The notes beneath the pieces are model-generated. The model was given only the letters and a program-made list of their open reading frames with translations, was not told the DNA's origin and ran no database searches. Shown in pieces: positions 1 through 8,192 of a stretch of DNA of 13,433 nucleotides (within the stretch, counting starts at the first letter, position 1; every line of letters starts with the position of its first letter). Source of the DNA: Bacillota bacterium. GTDB taxonomy: Bacteria > Bacillota > UBA994. The stretch is from NCBI GenBank assembly GCA_018725275.1, contig QLUC01000040.1:1-13433 (forward strand), in the 5' to 3' direction. The translations under genes and the position numbers were made by a program.

Positions 1-2
1 CC

Positions 3-593
3 CATAAAAGTGAGTCCTTTGTTCCCGATAGTGGTGAACCGCACATCTACGACAACCCCGACAAGACCATAGTGGCGGTGGGGCGTGAACTGGCGCGTCA
101 ACTGGAGAATCGAGGGGCTTTGGTCATCCATTCATCAGAAGATCATGTACGCCAAGCTTTTGACCAGAGCTACACCCGTTCACTGGAGACGGTGACTAGC
201 ATTCTAGCCAAGTATGGCGAAGTTGACTATGTTTTTGATATTCATCGCGATGCCTTGCCTAGGCGACTTACCACAACTAAAATAGACAATCAAGACGTGG
301 CTCGCCTTTACTTCGTAGTCGGGGGCAACGAGGCCCTGGGGCATCTGCACTGGCGCAGAAACTATGCCTTCGCCATGAAACTGCAGCAACAGGTGGCCGA
401 GATGTTTCCGGGTTTTTCGCGGGGTATTTTGCTCAGGGACTTTGGGCGCTTTAACCAACACGTGCACCCCCATGCGCTGCTCATCGAAATCGGCGGGCAC
501 GAAAATTCGCTAGAGGAAGCGATGCGGGCCACTGGGTACCTGGCAGAGGCAATTATGGCCCTTGACGCTAAGCGAGTAAGACCGCCGCGCTAG
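3..593 (+). CDS. spoIIP: Stage II sporulation protein P (SpoIIP), 3' part, truncated by window start
   Basis: This is the C-terminal ~196 residues of SpoIIP, the membrane-anchored amidase/endopeptidase of the SpoIID-SpoIIM-SpoIIP (DMP) complex that remodels septal peptidoglycan during forespore engulfment. The reading frame is open from the first codon in the window. It begins inside the conserved His-x-Ser-Glu-Ser motif (HKSESFVPDSG), which normally follows the N-terminal anchor. Further on are the family motifs DIHRD (at about 237-251) and the HPHALLIEIGGHENSLEEA block near 466-525, with the Asn and Glu typical of the family. The N-terminal signal/anchor lies outside the window. The gene ends with TAG at 593, 61 bases before lepA. 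In Bacillus and many Clostridia spoIIP also sits directly upstream of lepA, which supports the call. Its presence marks the organism as an endospore former by lineage. Confidence 0.93.
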   Translation, partial: HKSESFVPDSGEPHIYDNPDKTIVAVGRELARQLENRGALVIHSSEDHVRQAFDQSYTRSLETVTSILAKYGEVDYVFDIHRDALPRRLTTTKIDNQDVARLYFVVGGNEALGHLHWRRNYAFAMKLQQQVAEMFPGFSRGILLRDFGRFNQHVHPHALLIEIGGHENSLEEAMRATGYLAEAIMALDAKRVRPPR

Positions 594-597
594 AATG

Positions 598-636
598 TGA
601 TATAATGACATGAAGCGCGAGGGTTGCGCTATTTTT
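598..636 (+). promoter_or_regulatory. Candidate extended -10 promoter of lepA with start-proximal hairpin
   Basis: A perfect extended -10 (TGA followed by TATAAT, 598-606) lies between spoIIP and lepA. No good -35 is visible at 16-18 bases upstream, as expected for an extended -10 promoter. Transcription would begin near 612-614, just where a small hairpin starts: AGCGC at 614-618 pairs with GCGCT at 626-630, followed by a T-rich stretch 632-636. The hairpin could be a weak terminator for the spoIIP transcript or a 5' stabilising stem on the lepA mRNA. The sequence match is seen directly; the function is inferred. Confidence 0.5.
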
Positions 637-654
637 CTGTATGGAGAGAGTGCA

Positions 655-2454
655 ATGCAAGAAAAAATACGCAATTTTTGTATCATCGCGCATATCGACC
701 ACGGCAAGTCTACCCTAGCCGATCGCTTGATTGAGCAGACGGGTACTCTTTCAGAGCGAGAAATGACTGAGCAAGTCCTTGATAGCATGGACCTCGAGCG
801 TGAGCGGGGCATTACCATTAAATTGCAGGCGGTGCGACTCATCTATACCGCCCGAGACGGTCAGGAGTACATGCTTAATCTTATCGATACGCCTGGCCAT
901 GTGGACTTTTCCTATGAGGTTTCGCGTTCATTGGCCGCTTGTGAGGGGGCGCTCCTGGTGGTCGATGCCGTTCAGGGCATCGAGGCCCAGACTTTAGCCA
1001 ATGTCTACTTGGCCCTCGAAAATAACTTGACTATTATCCCAGTTATTAACAAGATCGATCTTCCCTCCGCTGATCCCGAGCGGGTGCGCAAAGAAATCGA
1101 AGATGTCATCGGCCTCCCCACAGATAACGCCATTCTCTGTTCGGCCAAAGAGGGGATTGGTATTGTTGAGATTTTGGAGGCGGTGGTGCGGGATATTCCG
1201 CCGCCCACCGGGAGTAGCCTTGCCCCCCTGCAGGCCCTCATTTTTGATTCGCATTATGACTCCTACCGTGGGGTCATCAGTTATGTCCGGGTCGTCAACG
1301 GTAGTATCAAAAAAGGTCAAAAAATCTTAATGATGGCTACAGGGCGCGAGTTTGAAGTTGACGATGTGGGGGTCTTTACGCCACCTCGTCTCCCGGTCAA
1401 GGAGCTCACTCCCGGCATGGTCGGTTACTGCATCGCCGGTATAAAAAATGTTAAAGATACCCGCGTGGGCGATACCATAACAAATGCCAATAATCCATCT
1501 GTCAGTCCCTTGCCTGGGTACCGCAAGATAACACCCATGGTATTTTGCGGTCTATACCCGACCGAGAACAATCAGTACGAGGACCTCAAAGATGCCCTCG
1601 ATAAACTTAAGCTCAACGACTCTTCCTTGATGTTTGAACCCGAGACATCTGAAGCACTAGGCTTTGGTTATCGTTGCGGGTTCTTGGGGTTGCTCCACAT
1701 GGAAGTCATCCAGGAACGCTTAGAGCGTGAATACAACCTAGATTTGATTACCACCGCGCCTAACACTTTGTATCGCGTAACTGACACCGGTGGGGAGGAA
1801 CAATTGATCGACAATCCTGCCCATCTTCCCCCGAGCAATAAAATTGCCACCATGGAGGAGCCCTTTGTTAAGGCGAGCATTATCGTGCCGGAAGAATATA
1901 TTGGGACGATGATGGAACTGTGCCAAAATCGGCGTGGCTCTTTTAAGAATATGGAGTTCCTCGACACGACGAGGGTCATCTTGACCTATGAGCTCCCCCT
2001 CTCCGAGATTCTCTATGACTTTTTTGACCAGTTGAAATCGCGTTCGCGGGGGTATGCCTCGCTAGATTATGAGGTAATCGGCTACCGGGAAGCAGATTTA
2101 GTTAAACTGGATGTTTTGTTGAACGGGGATATAGTCGACGCCCTTTCGAGCATCGTTCATGCTGATCGCGCCGTACATAGGGGGCGCATGTTGACCGAGA
2201 AATTGCGGAAGATTATACCGCGCCAAATGTTCGATATACCCATTCAAGCCGCCATCGGGGCTAAGGTCATCGCCCGCGAAACAGTGAAGGCCATGCGGAA
2301 GGACGTCCTTGCTAAGTGCTATGGCGGCGATATCACCCGCAAGCGAAAATTGCTGGAAAAGCAAAAAGAGGGCAAGAAGCGCATGAAAAACGTGGGGAAT
2401 GTCGAAATTCCGCAGGAGGCCTTCATGGCTATCCTCAAGGTGGATGACGAGTAG
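655..2454 (+). CDS. lepA: Elongation factor 4 (LepA), ribosome back-translocating GTPase
   Basis: This is a 599-residue translational GTPase of the LepA/EF4 family, the same length as E. coli LepA. It acts on the ribosome in translation quality control, ribosome remodelling or initiation. G1 is AHIDHGKST (12-20), G3 is DTPGH (78-82) and G4 is NKID (132-135). They are followed by EF-G-like domains II, III and V. The LepA-specific C-terminal region is present, with the block containing CYGGDITRKRKLLEKQKEGKKRMK and the IPQEAF ending. The frame is open further upstream to an ATG at 610. I chose ATG 655 because it gives the canonical MQEKIRNFCIIAHIDHGK start and is preceded by a GGAGAG-type site at 643-648. 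It sits between spoIIP and hemW and shares one base with the hemW start, so the two are translationally coupled. Confidence 0.97.
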   Translation: MQEKIRNFCIIAHIDHGKSTLADRLIEQTGTLSEREMTEQVLDSMDLERERGITIKLQAVRLIYTARDGQEYMLNLIDTPGHVDFSYEVSRSLAACEGALLVVDAVQGIEAQTLANVYLALENNLTIIPVINKIDLPSADPERVRKEIEDVIGLPTDNAILCSAKEGIGIVEILEAVVRDIPPPTGSSLAPLQALIFDSHYDSYRGVISYVRVVNGSIKKGQKILMMATGREFEVDDVGVFTPPRLPVKELTPGMVGYCIAGIKNVKDTRVGDTITNANNPSVSPLPGYRKITPMVFCGLYPTENNQYEDLKDALDKLKLNDSSLMFEPETSEALGFGYRCGFLGLLHMEVIQERLEREYNLDLITTAPNTLYRVTDTGGEEQLIDNPAHLPPSNKIATMEEPFVKASIIVPEEYIGTMMELCQNRRGSFKNMEFLDTTRVILTYELPLSEILYDFFDQLKSRSRGYASLDYEVIGYREADLVKLDVLLNGDIVDALSSIVHADRAVHRGRMLTEKLRKIIPRQMFDIPIQAAIGAKVIARETVKAMRKDVLAKCYGGDITRKRKLLEKQKEGKKRMKNVGNVEIPQEAFMAILKVDDE

Positions 2455-3584
2455 TGCGCGGGCTGTACGTTCATGTGCCCTTTTGCCTGGGTAAGTGTCT
2501 GTACTGCGACTTTTACTCGTTGCCGCATGAGGAAGCGTTGGAAGAGGCATTTTTAAGCGCTCTCCGGCGTGAGATTGTGCTGAAGGGCGGCCTATGGGGG
2601 GGGCCCGCGCATACCTTGTATTTTGGCGGGGGTACTCCTAGCATTTTGCGCCCGCACGCACTTCAGACCATTATATCTCTCCTGCAGAGTTATTTTCCTC
2701 TCCCCTCCGGGGCGGAAGTGACTCTGGAGGTCAATCCGGCGACTTTCGGGAGCCTTGATTTCGGCCTACTCCGCGACATCGGCATTAACCGCATCAGCAT
2801 TGGGCTACAAAGCAGCTCCCCAAGGCACCTGGCCATGCTCGGCCGCCGGCACAATATGACAGAATTTGACCGGACGGTAGCCCTCGCCAAAGAAGCGGGA
2901 ATCACTAACTTTAGTGTTGATGCGTTGTATGGCCTGCCTGAGCAGGACGTCTCCGACTACTTGGAGACTCTCGCTTGTATCGTTCAGTCAGGGGCCGTGC
3001 ACATTTCATCCTACGCACTGCAAGTAGAGCCGTCTACCCCCTTGGCCGAGATGGTCAAGACCGGGGCACTCATCGTGCCCGCAGACGACATCGTGGCCGA
3101 GATGATGCACGTGGGCAAGGCCTACCTCGAGAGTCAGGGGTTTGTCCACTACGAAATAAGCAACTTCGCCCGTTTAGGTTTTGCTGGTCAGCACAATATG
3201 CTCTACTGGCACAACCGCGAATACCTAGGCTTTGGACCGGCGGCAGCGAGTTATATCGGTAAGCGGCGTTTTAGTGGCGTACCCGATTTACAGAGCTATA
3301 TCGGCCTTCTAGCAACGGGGCGCTTGGTGGCCCACAGTTGTGAAGCGCCAAGTCTGGCCACCGAAATGGCCGAGACCGTGATGCTTGGTCTGCGTCTGCT
3401 TGACGCCGGGGTCAGTCGCCCTGCCTTTGAGGAGCGTTTTTCGCGTGACGTTCTGGATGTCTATGCTGAGCCGGTGGCAACCCTCGTCAAACAAGGCCTG
3501 CTCAGTGTGCACAGCGAGGCCTTGCTGCTTACGCCGCGGGCTTTTCCGCTCGCCAGCCAGGTGCAGATGGCTTTTCTGCCCTAG
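2454..3584 (+). CDS. hemW: HemW radical-SAM heme chaperone (formerly annotated as HemN-like)
   Basis: This is a 376-residue radical SAM protein. The cluster motif CLGKCLYC (C11, C15, C18) is followed directly by DF, as in HemW. The fourth cysteine of true coproporphyrinogen dehydrogenase HemN is missing. SAM-binding GGGTPS is at 58-63 and NRISIGLQS at 111-119. HemW family members bind heme and deliver it to respiratory enzymes rather than oxidising coproporphyrinogen III, so the older name 'oxygen-independent coproporphyrinogen III oxidase' would be misleading. The GTG start overlaps the lepA TAG stop by one base (TAGTG), and no separate strong ribosome binding site is needed. The C-terminal HemW domain is complete and the gene ends just before the hrcA promoter. 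Confidence 0.94.
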   Translation: MRGLYVHVPFCLGKCLYCDFYSLPHEEALEEAFLSALRREIVLKGGLWGGPAHTLYFGGGTPSILRPHALQTIISLLQSYFPLPSGAEVTLEVNPATFGSLDFGLLRDIGINRISIGLQSSSPRHLAMLGRRHNMTEFDRTVALAKEAGITNFSVDALYGLPEQDVSDYLETLACIVQSGAVHISSYALQVEPSTPLAEMVKTGALIVPADDIVAEMMHVGKAYLESQGFVHYEISNFARLGFAGQHNMLYWHNREYLGFGPAAASYIGKRRFSGVPDLQSYIGLLATGRLVAHSCEAPSLATEMAETVMLGLRLLDAGVSRPAFEERFSRDVLDVYAEPVATLVKQGLLSVHSEALLLTPRAFPLASQVQMAFLP

Positions 3585-3587
3585 GTC

Positions 3588-3617
3588 TTGACAAGAGGTT
3601 GGGCGCAGTGGTATTTT
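3588..3617 (+). promoter_or_regulatory. Sigma-A-type promoter of the hrcA heat-shock operon
   Basis: A perfect -35 hexamer TTGACA lies at 3588-3593, four bases after the hemW stop. At 18 bases spacing is TATTTT (3612-3617), a four-of-six -10. A start of transcription near 3623-3625 would place the CIRCE operator at about +6 onward, the usual geometry for HrcA repression. A second T/A-rich stretch (TACTATAT, 3620-3627) is too far from this -35 to pair with it. The -35 is convincing; the exact -10 is inferred. Confidence 0.6.
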
Positions 3618-3629
3618 TGTACTATATCG

Positions 3630-3656
3630 TTAGCACTCTACCTTGATGAGTGCTAA
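3630..3656 (+). promoter_or_regulatory. CIRCE operator (HrcA binding site)
   Basis: A perfect CIRCE inverted repeat: TTAGCACTC at 3630-3638, a nine-base spacer, and GAGTGCTAA at 3648-3656, identical to the consensus in both arms. HrcA, encoded immediately downstream, binds this element and represses the operon at normal temperature. GroE-dependent folding of HrcA gives the heat-shock feedback in known systems. It lies between the promoter and the hrcA start, so it would also be present in the 5' untranslated mRNA. Confidence 0.98.
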
Positions 3657-3677
3657 CAAGATAATGGGGTGGTGGTG

Positions 3678-4688
3678 ATGCTAGACGAGCGCAAACGGCA
3701 GGTGCTGTTTGCTATTGTGCGCGACTACATTCAAACTGCTGAACCTGTAGGCTCAAGAACAATTGCCCGCCGCTATGAATTTGGCATCGGAGCGGCCACT
3801 ATCCGCAATGAAATGGCTGACCTTGAGGAGATGGGTTTTATTGAGCAACCGCACACTTCTGCCGGGCGCATTCCTTCCGACCGAGGCTACCGCTACTATG
3901 TGGATTCCTTGGAGACGCTGCCTGAGCTGACTGTGGTTGATGCCACGCTCATCAAGAGGCATTTTGGGGGTAGGTTGCGCGGGCACGAAATTGTTCTCGA
4001 AGCGACTGCTAGGCTGCTGTCTTCGCTTACTAATTGTGTTTCTATAGTTATTGGCCCATCCGCAGCGCAGACTAGATTAAAGGTCATGCAGGTAGTTCCT
4101 CTTAACGAGCTTAGCGCTGTCCTCATGCTCGTTGCCGACAATGGCCTGGTGGCCAGCGAAGTAGTGAGATTGCCCGAGGGTCTCTCGGTTGTGGACCTAG
4201 ACGAGGTATGTCGGGTTATTACCGCTCACTACCAAGGTCGCACCATCGACCGTCTGCACGAGATGAACTTTAGCGCCTTCGCTGGGGGCATTGGCGCGCG
4301 GGCCGAGACATTTGAGCGGGCGATGGATAAACTTATCTCCGGCCTCGAAAGGCTCGAAGGAGAGCGAGTGGTCCTCGGAGGCGCGAGTAACATTCTCAAT
4401 CAGCCCGAGTTCAAAGACCTCGCGAAGTATCGGGATGTTCTTAAGGTGCTTGAGGTGCAAGAGCTTGTACAAAAACTCGTGGCGACTTCGACAACCAACC
4501 CTTATTCGGTGAGTATCGGGGCCGAGAACCACTTAAACGAGATGCGCGATTGCTCCATCATAACCGCACGGTATACAATCTCCGGCGAGGGCATAGGGCA
4601 TATCAGCATCTTGGGGCCTACCCGCATCGAGTACCCAAGGGTGCTCTCTCTCCTCAACTATATCAGCAAGCTCATTGGCCAAGGGTAG
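3678..4688 (+). CDS. hrcA: Heat-inducible transcription repressor HrcA
   Basis: This is a 336-residue HrcA, the repressor of CIRCE-controlled chaperone operons. The N-terminal winged-helix DNA-binding part is very well conserved (LDERKRQVLFAIVRDYI, then SRTIARRYEFGIGAATIRNEMADLEEMGFIEQPHTSAGRIPSDRGYRYYVD). It is followed by the GAF-like dimerisation region, with the C-terminal GPTRIEYPRVLSLLNYI block typical of the family. The frame also opens with GTG codons at 3669, 3672 and 3675. I prefer ATG 3678 because the purine-rich GGGGTGG at 3666-3672 is then correctly spaced. It is the first gene of the operon, 21 bases after CIRCE, so it is autoregulated. Confidence 0.97.
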   Translation: MLDERKRQVLFAIVRDYIQTAEPVGSRTIARRYEFGIGAATIRNEMADLEEMGFIEQPHTSAGRIPSDRGYRYYVDSLETLPELTVVDATLIKRHFGGRLRGHEIVLEATARLLSSLTNCVSIVIGPSAAQTRLKVMQVVPLNELSAVLMLVADNGLVASEVVRLPEGLSVVDLDEVCRVITAHYQGRTIDRLHEMNFSAFAGGIGARAETFERAMDKLISGLERLEGERVVLGGASNILNQPEFKDLAKYRDVLKVLEVQELVQKLVATSTTNPYSVSIGAENHLNEMRDCSIITARYTISGEGIGHISILGPTRIEYPRVLSLLNYISKLIGQG

Positions 4689-4721
4689 ACTGGGCCGAGT
4701 ATTATAAGGTGGTGTGACATA

Positions 4722-5207
4722 TTGGAGGAACAAAAGAAAGCAGACGAGGTGCAGCCAGAAGGTGATGCCGCGCATATTGCCCAAGTAGCAGAACTTCATG
4801 CTAAATTGTTGCGCCTGCAGGCGGACATGGACAATATGCGTCGTCGTCACCAACGTGAGAAGGAGGAGTTGGGGTATATGGCGGCAGCAGACTGCATCTA
4901 TCAATTGTTGCCAGCCATGGACAACTTCGATCGGGCGGTGAAGGTGCTGCCCGCGGGCGATTGGACACAGGGCATGGTCATGGTGCATAAGCAGTTGCAG
5001 GATATCTTGCAATGCTTAGGGCTAGAGCCTATCGCCGCGACCGGGGCATTTGACCCGGAGCTTCATGAGGCGGTGGCCATCGACGAGGATTCAACCGACC
5101 CTGAGAATTCTGTAACCCAGGAGCTTGAGCGAGGGTACAAGTATAGAAACAGGGTCTTAAGGCCAAGTAAAGTAAGAGTTTCAATGGGAGGTAGTAAAAT
5201 TGAGTAA
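4722..5207 (+). CDS. grpE: GrpE, nucleotide exchange factor for DnaK
   Basis: A 161-residue GrpE, slightly shorter than usual because the acidic N-terminal extension is brief (about 15 residues before the coiled coil). The long helical/coiled-coil region covers about 15-60. The conserved LLPAMDNFDRA is at 62-72, GAFDPELHEAV at 108-118, and the C-terminal beta domain ends in the RVLRPSKVRVS block. GrpE dimers drive ADP release from DnaK and act as a thermosensor in known systems. The start is TTG, supported by AAGGTGGTG at 4706-4714, seven bases upstream, with no better ATG. The gene overlaps dnaK by eight bases, which implies translational coupling. Confidence 0.95.
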   Translation: MEEQKKADEVQPEGDAAHIAQVAELHAKLLRLQADMDNMRRRHQREKEELGYMAAADCIYQLLPAMDNFDRAVKVLPAGDWTQGMVMVHKQLQDILQCLGLEPIAATGAFDPELHEAVAIDEDSTDPENSVTQELERGYKYRNRVLRPSKVRVSMGGSKIE

Positions 5208-7017
5208 AATAATTGGCATTGACTTGGGGACAACAAATTCGGTCGTCTGTTATCTTGAGGGTGGTGAACCGGTGGTCATCCCTAACGCCGAAGGGAGTAG
5301 GCTGACGCCCTCGGTTGTTGGTTTCTCTAAGACCGGTGAGCTATTGGTCGGAGCTATCGCCAAAAGGCAGGCAATCAGCAATCCCGACCGCACCATCAGT
5401 TCCATCAAGAGGCAAATGGGGACCAACCACAAGGTGAAGATCGACGGCAAGGAGTATACGCCGCAAGAAATCTCCGCCATGATTCTGCGCAAACTCAAGC
5501 AAGACGCTGAAGCTTACTTAGGAACGACGATTGAGAAAGCCATTATCACCGTGCCCGCCTATTTTACCGATAGCCAGCGCCAAGCGACTAAGGACGCCGG
5601 CACCATCGCCGGTCTTGAAGTCCTGCGCATTATCAATGAGCCAACCGCCGCTGCGTTAGCCTATGGGCTAGATAAGGGGCAGGACCATACTATCTTGGTC
5701 TTCGACCTAGGCGGGGGCACGTTTGACGTTTCAATTTTGGAGCTAGGCGATGGCCTCTTTGAGGTCAAGGCCACTTCAGGCAATAACAAGCTGGGCGGAG
5801 ATGATTTTGACCAACGTCTTTTGGAGCACTTGGTCAAGGAATTCAAGAAGTCTGCGGGCGTCGATCTATCTAAAGACCGCGTCGCGATGCAAAGAGTGCG
5901 TGAAGCTGCTGAGAAAGCCAAGATTGAGCTCTCCACCCTACAGCAGACGGCCGTGAACTTGCCCTTTATTACCATGGACGCCGAAGGGCCAAAACACTTA
6001 GATATCTCCATTACTCGCGCCAAGTTTGATGAACTCACGGAAGACTTGGTAGAGCTCACCATGGGGCCGGCTCGCCGCGCTCTGCAGGACTCAGGCCTCG
6101 AGGCGCACCAAATCGACAAGGTTATTTTGGTCGGCGGCTCAACGCGCATTCCCGCCGTGCAAGAAGCTGTGCGTCGCCTGCTCGGCAAAGAGCCCCACAA
6201 GGGCGTCAACCCTGATGAAGTGGTGGGCCTTGGGGCAGCTATTCAAGGCGGAGTGCTTTCCGGCGATGTCAAGAACGTAGTGCTACTTGACATCACGCCT
6301 CTTTCCTTGGGCATTGAGACGCTGGGTGGCGTCTTGACCAAGCTCATCGAGCGCAATACCACCATCCCCACCTCCAAGAGTCAGATTTTCTCTACCGCGG
6401 CTGATCACCAGACCTCAGTGGAAATCCATGTGCTGCAAGGTGAGCGGGCTATGGCAGTCGATAATGTCACCCTTGGGCGGTTCACCTTGGATGGCATCGC
6501 CCCTGCGCCACGCGGCATACCCAAGGTGGAAGTCACCTTTGACATCGACGTCAACGGCATTGTCAATGTCAAGGCGAAAGATATGGCGACGAACAAGGAA
6601 CAGCGTATCAGCATCACCTCGAGCATCGGTCTCTCGGACAATGAAATTGATCGCATGGTCAAGGATGCGGATAAGTATGCCGCGGAAGATCAAAAGCGCC
6701 GAGAATTGGTCGAGGCCAAGAATCAAGCTGAACAAATGGCTTACTCAGCGGAGAAACTGTTGAAGGACCTAGGCGACAAAGTGCCCTCCGAGCAAGCCGA
6801 GGCTGCTAAGAGCGCAGCTGCCGAGACGCGCACCGCCATCGCCTCCGGCGACATAACTAAGATCAAGGCGGCAACAGAAGTCCTGACGAAGATCGTTGAC
6901 GAGCTCTCCACCATCATGTATAACGAAGCCCAGGCCAAGGCCAACAGCCAGGAGCAAGGCGGGCAGGATGCAGCGGATGAGACTATCGATGCCGATTTCG
7001 ATGTAGAAAAGAAGTAG
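5200..7017 (+). CDS. dnaK: Molecular chaperone DnaK (Hsp70)
   Basis: A complete 605-residue DnaK. The ATPase domain carries phosphate-loop DLGTTNS (8-14), signature FDLGGGTFDVS (168-178) and VGGSTRIPAVQE (311-322). The interdomain linker and substrate-binding start VVLLDITPLSLGIET lies at about 360-374, followed by the beta-sandwich and helical lid. It ends in an acidic tail (DADFDVEKK), as in other Firmicutes, without a eukaryotic EEVD. It folds and disaggregates proteins in the cytoplasm together with DnaJ and GrpE. The start is TTG at 5200, within the end of grpE, preceded by a strong GGGAGGT (5186-5192). A TTG start on such a highly expressed gene is notable, but the MSKIIGIDLGTTNS start leaves no doubt about its position. 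Confidence 0.98.
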   Translation: MSKIIGIDLGTTNSVVCYLEGGEPVVIPNAEGSRLTPSVVGFSKTGELLVGAIAKRQAISNPDRTISSIKRQMGTNHKVKIDGKEYTPQEISAMILRKLKQDAEAYLGTTIEKAIITVPAYFTDSQRQATKDAGTIAGLEVLRIINEPTAAALAYGLDKGQDHTILVFDLGGGTFDVSILELGDGLFEVKATSGNNKLGGDDFDQRLLEHLVKEFKKSAGVDLSKDRVAMQRVREAAEKAKIELSTLQQTAVNLPFITMDAEGPKHLDISITRAKFDELTEDLVELTMGPARRALQDSGLEAHQIDKVILVGGSTRIPAVQEAVRRLLGKEPHKGVNPDEVVGLGAAIQGGVLSGDVKNVVLLDITPLSLGIETLGGVLTKLIERNTTIPTSKSQIFSTAADHQTSVEIHVLQGERAMAVDNVTLGRFTLDGIAPAPRGIPKVEVTFDIDVNGIVNVKAKDMATNKEQRISITSSIGLSDNEIDRMVKDADKYAAEDQKRRELVEAKNQAEQMAYSAEKLLKDLGDKVPSEQAEAAKSAAAETRTAIASGDITKIKAATEVLTKIVDELSTIMYNEAQAKANSQEQGGQDAADETIDADFDVEKK

Positions 7018-7050
7018 TGAGCAATAACAGGCGGCGGGGGGAACATCACG

Positions 7051-8181
7051 ATGGCCAAGCGGGATTATTATGAAGTACTAGGGATTACTCGGGGTGCCGA
7101 AGAAACAGAGATCAAGAAGGCTTATCGAAAGTTAGCGCGACAGTTTCACCCCGATGTAAACCCTGACGATGCCTCTGCCGCCGAGAAGTTCAAAGAAGTA
7201 ACCGAAGCCTACGAGATTCTCAGCGACAGCGACAAGCGGGCGACATACGACCGCCATGGCCATGCCGCCTTTGAACAGGGTGGGGGGCAAGGCCCATTTG
7301 GGGGCGGCTTTACGGGCGACTTTGGCGGTTTCGGTGGCATGGACGACATCATGGACATGATGTTTGGTGGCGGTATGCGCAGGCAGCGCACCGGGCCGGA
7401 GCGCGGGCCAGATTTGCAGTACGAGTTAGAAATCGATTTTGTCGATGCCGCCCTCGGCAAAGAAGTGCAGCTTGAGATTCCGCGCACGGAAGCTTGTGAT
7501 ACTTGTCATGGCAGCGGCGCTAAGCCCGGCACCAAGGCGGAGACTTGTTCGGTTTGTAAGGGTTCCGGGCAGGTGAGTTTTACGCAGAATACTGTCTTAG
7601 GGCGCATGAATTCGGTGCGTACCTGTGAGCGTTGCCAGGGTACGGGTAAAATTATCAGCGCGCCCTGTGCCACCTGTGCCGGGAAGGGTGCCTTGCGCAA
7701 GCGTCGCAAAGTCAAAGTTAAAATTCCACCCGGCGTGGACACGGGCACCCGCCTGCGCTTGAGTGGCGAAGGCGAGGCTGGGCAGCGCGGCGGTCCACCG
7801 GGAGATCTCTTCGTGGTGCTCCATGTGCGCGCTCATCCGACATTTAGGCGGCAGGGTGCTGACTTGCTCGTTGAGTTACGCATCTCCTTCCCAAAAGCGG
7901 CCTTAGGCGGCAAGGCTCAAGTGAAAGTCATTGAAGATGAGGTAGTCGAAGTAACTGTGGCCACGGGTACTCAGAGCGGCACGGTACTGCGCATCAAGGG
8001 CAAGGGCCTCACCAAGCTGGGCAGCGTCTACAAAGGCGACTTAGTTGTAACCCTCATAGTCGAAACACCGAAGAAACTTTCACCCAAGGAGCGCGACCTG
8101 ATGAAACAACTGGCTGAAGCGATGGGCGAGGGCGTTGACGACAAGGGTATACTAGGCCGGGTACGAGACGTATTACGCTAG
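7051..8181 (+). CDS. dnaJ: Chaperone protein DnaJ (Hsp40)
   Basis: A complete 376-residue class I DnaJ. The J domain covers about 4-70 with the HPD motif at 33-35 that stimulates DnaK ATPase. A Gly/Phe-rich linker (about 75-110) comes next. The zinc region has four CxxCxGxG-type repeats, reading CDTCHGSG, CSVCKGSG, CERCQGTG and CATCAGKG. Two C-terminal beta domains and a dimerisation tail follow. DnaJ presents clients to DnaK. ATG 7051 is preceded by a purine-rich GGGGGGA near 7035-7042. The gene is 33 bases after dnaK with no terminator between them, so it belongs to the CIRCE operon. The equivalent of the usual VPTLDG stretch in the C-terminal domain is replaced by a divergent KVIEDEVVEV, a minor deviation. 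Confidence 0.97.
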   Translation: MAKRDYYEVLGITRGAEETEIKKAYRKLARQFHPDVNPDDASAAEKFKEVTEAYEILSDSDKRATYDRHGHAAFEQGGGQGPFGGGFTGDFGGFGGMDDIMDMMFGGGMRRQRTGPERGPDLQYELEIDFVDAALGKEVQLEIPRTEACDTCHGSGAKPGTKAETCSVCKGSGQVSFTQNTVLGRMNSVRTCERCQGTGKIISAPCATCAGKGALRKRRKVKVKIPPGVDTGTRLRLSGEGEAGQRGGPPGDLFVVLHVRAHPTFRRQGADLLVELRISFPKAALGGKAQVKVIEDEVVEVTVATGTQSGTVLRIKGKGLTKLGSVYKGDLVVTLIVETPKKLSPKERDLMKQLAEAMGEGVDDKGILGRVRDVLR

Positions 8182-8192
8182 GAGGTCAGTGC

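Noticed and set aside
610..654. Upstream ATG at 610 as lepA start, adding 15 residues
   Set aside because: The extra residues are not LepA-like, the ATG overlaps the predicted promoter start, and ATG 655 has the ribosome binding site and conserved N-terminus.
3664..3678. Tiny open frame ATG-GGG-TGG-TGG-TGA just before hrcA as a leader peptide
   Set aside because: Four codons that simply reflect the purine-rich ribosome binding site; no upstream ribosome binding site of its own.
5661..6209. Long 182-codon antisense frame within dnaK
   Set aside because: A shadow of conserved DnaK coding with Ser/Arg/Pro-rich translation, no ribosome binding site and no family match.
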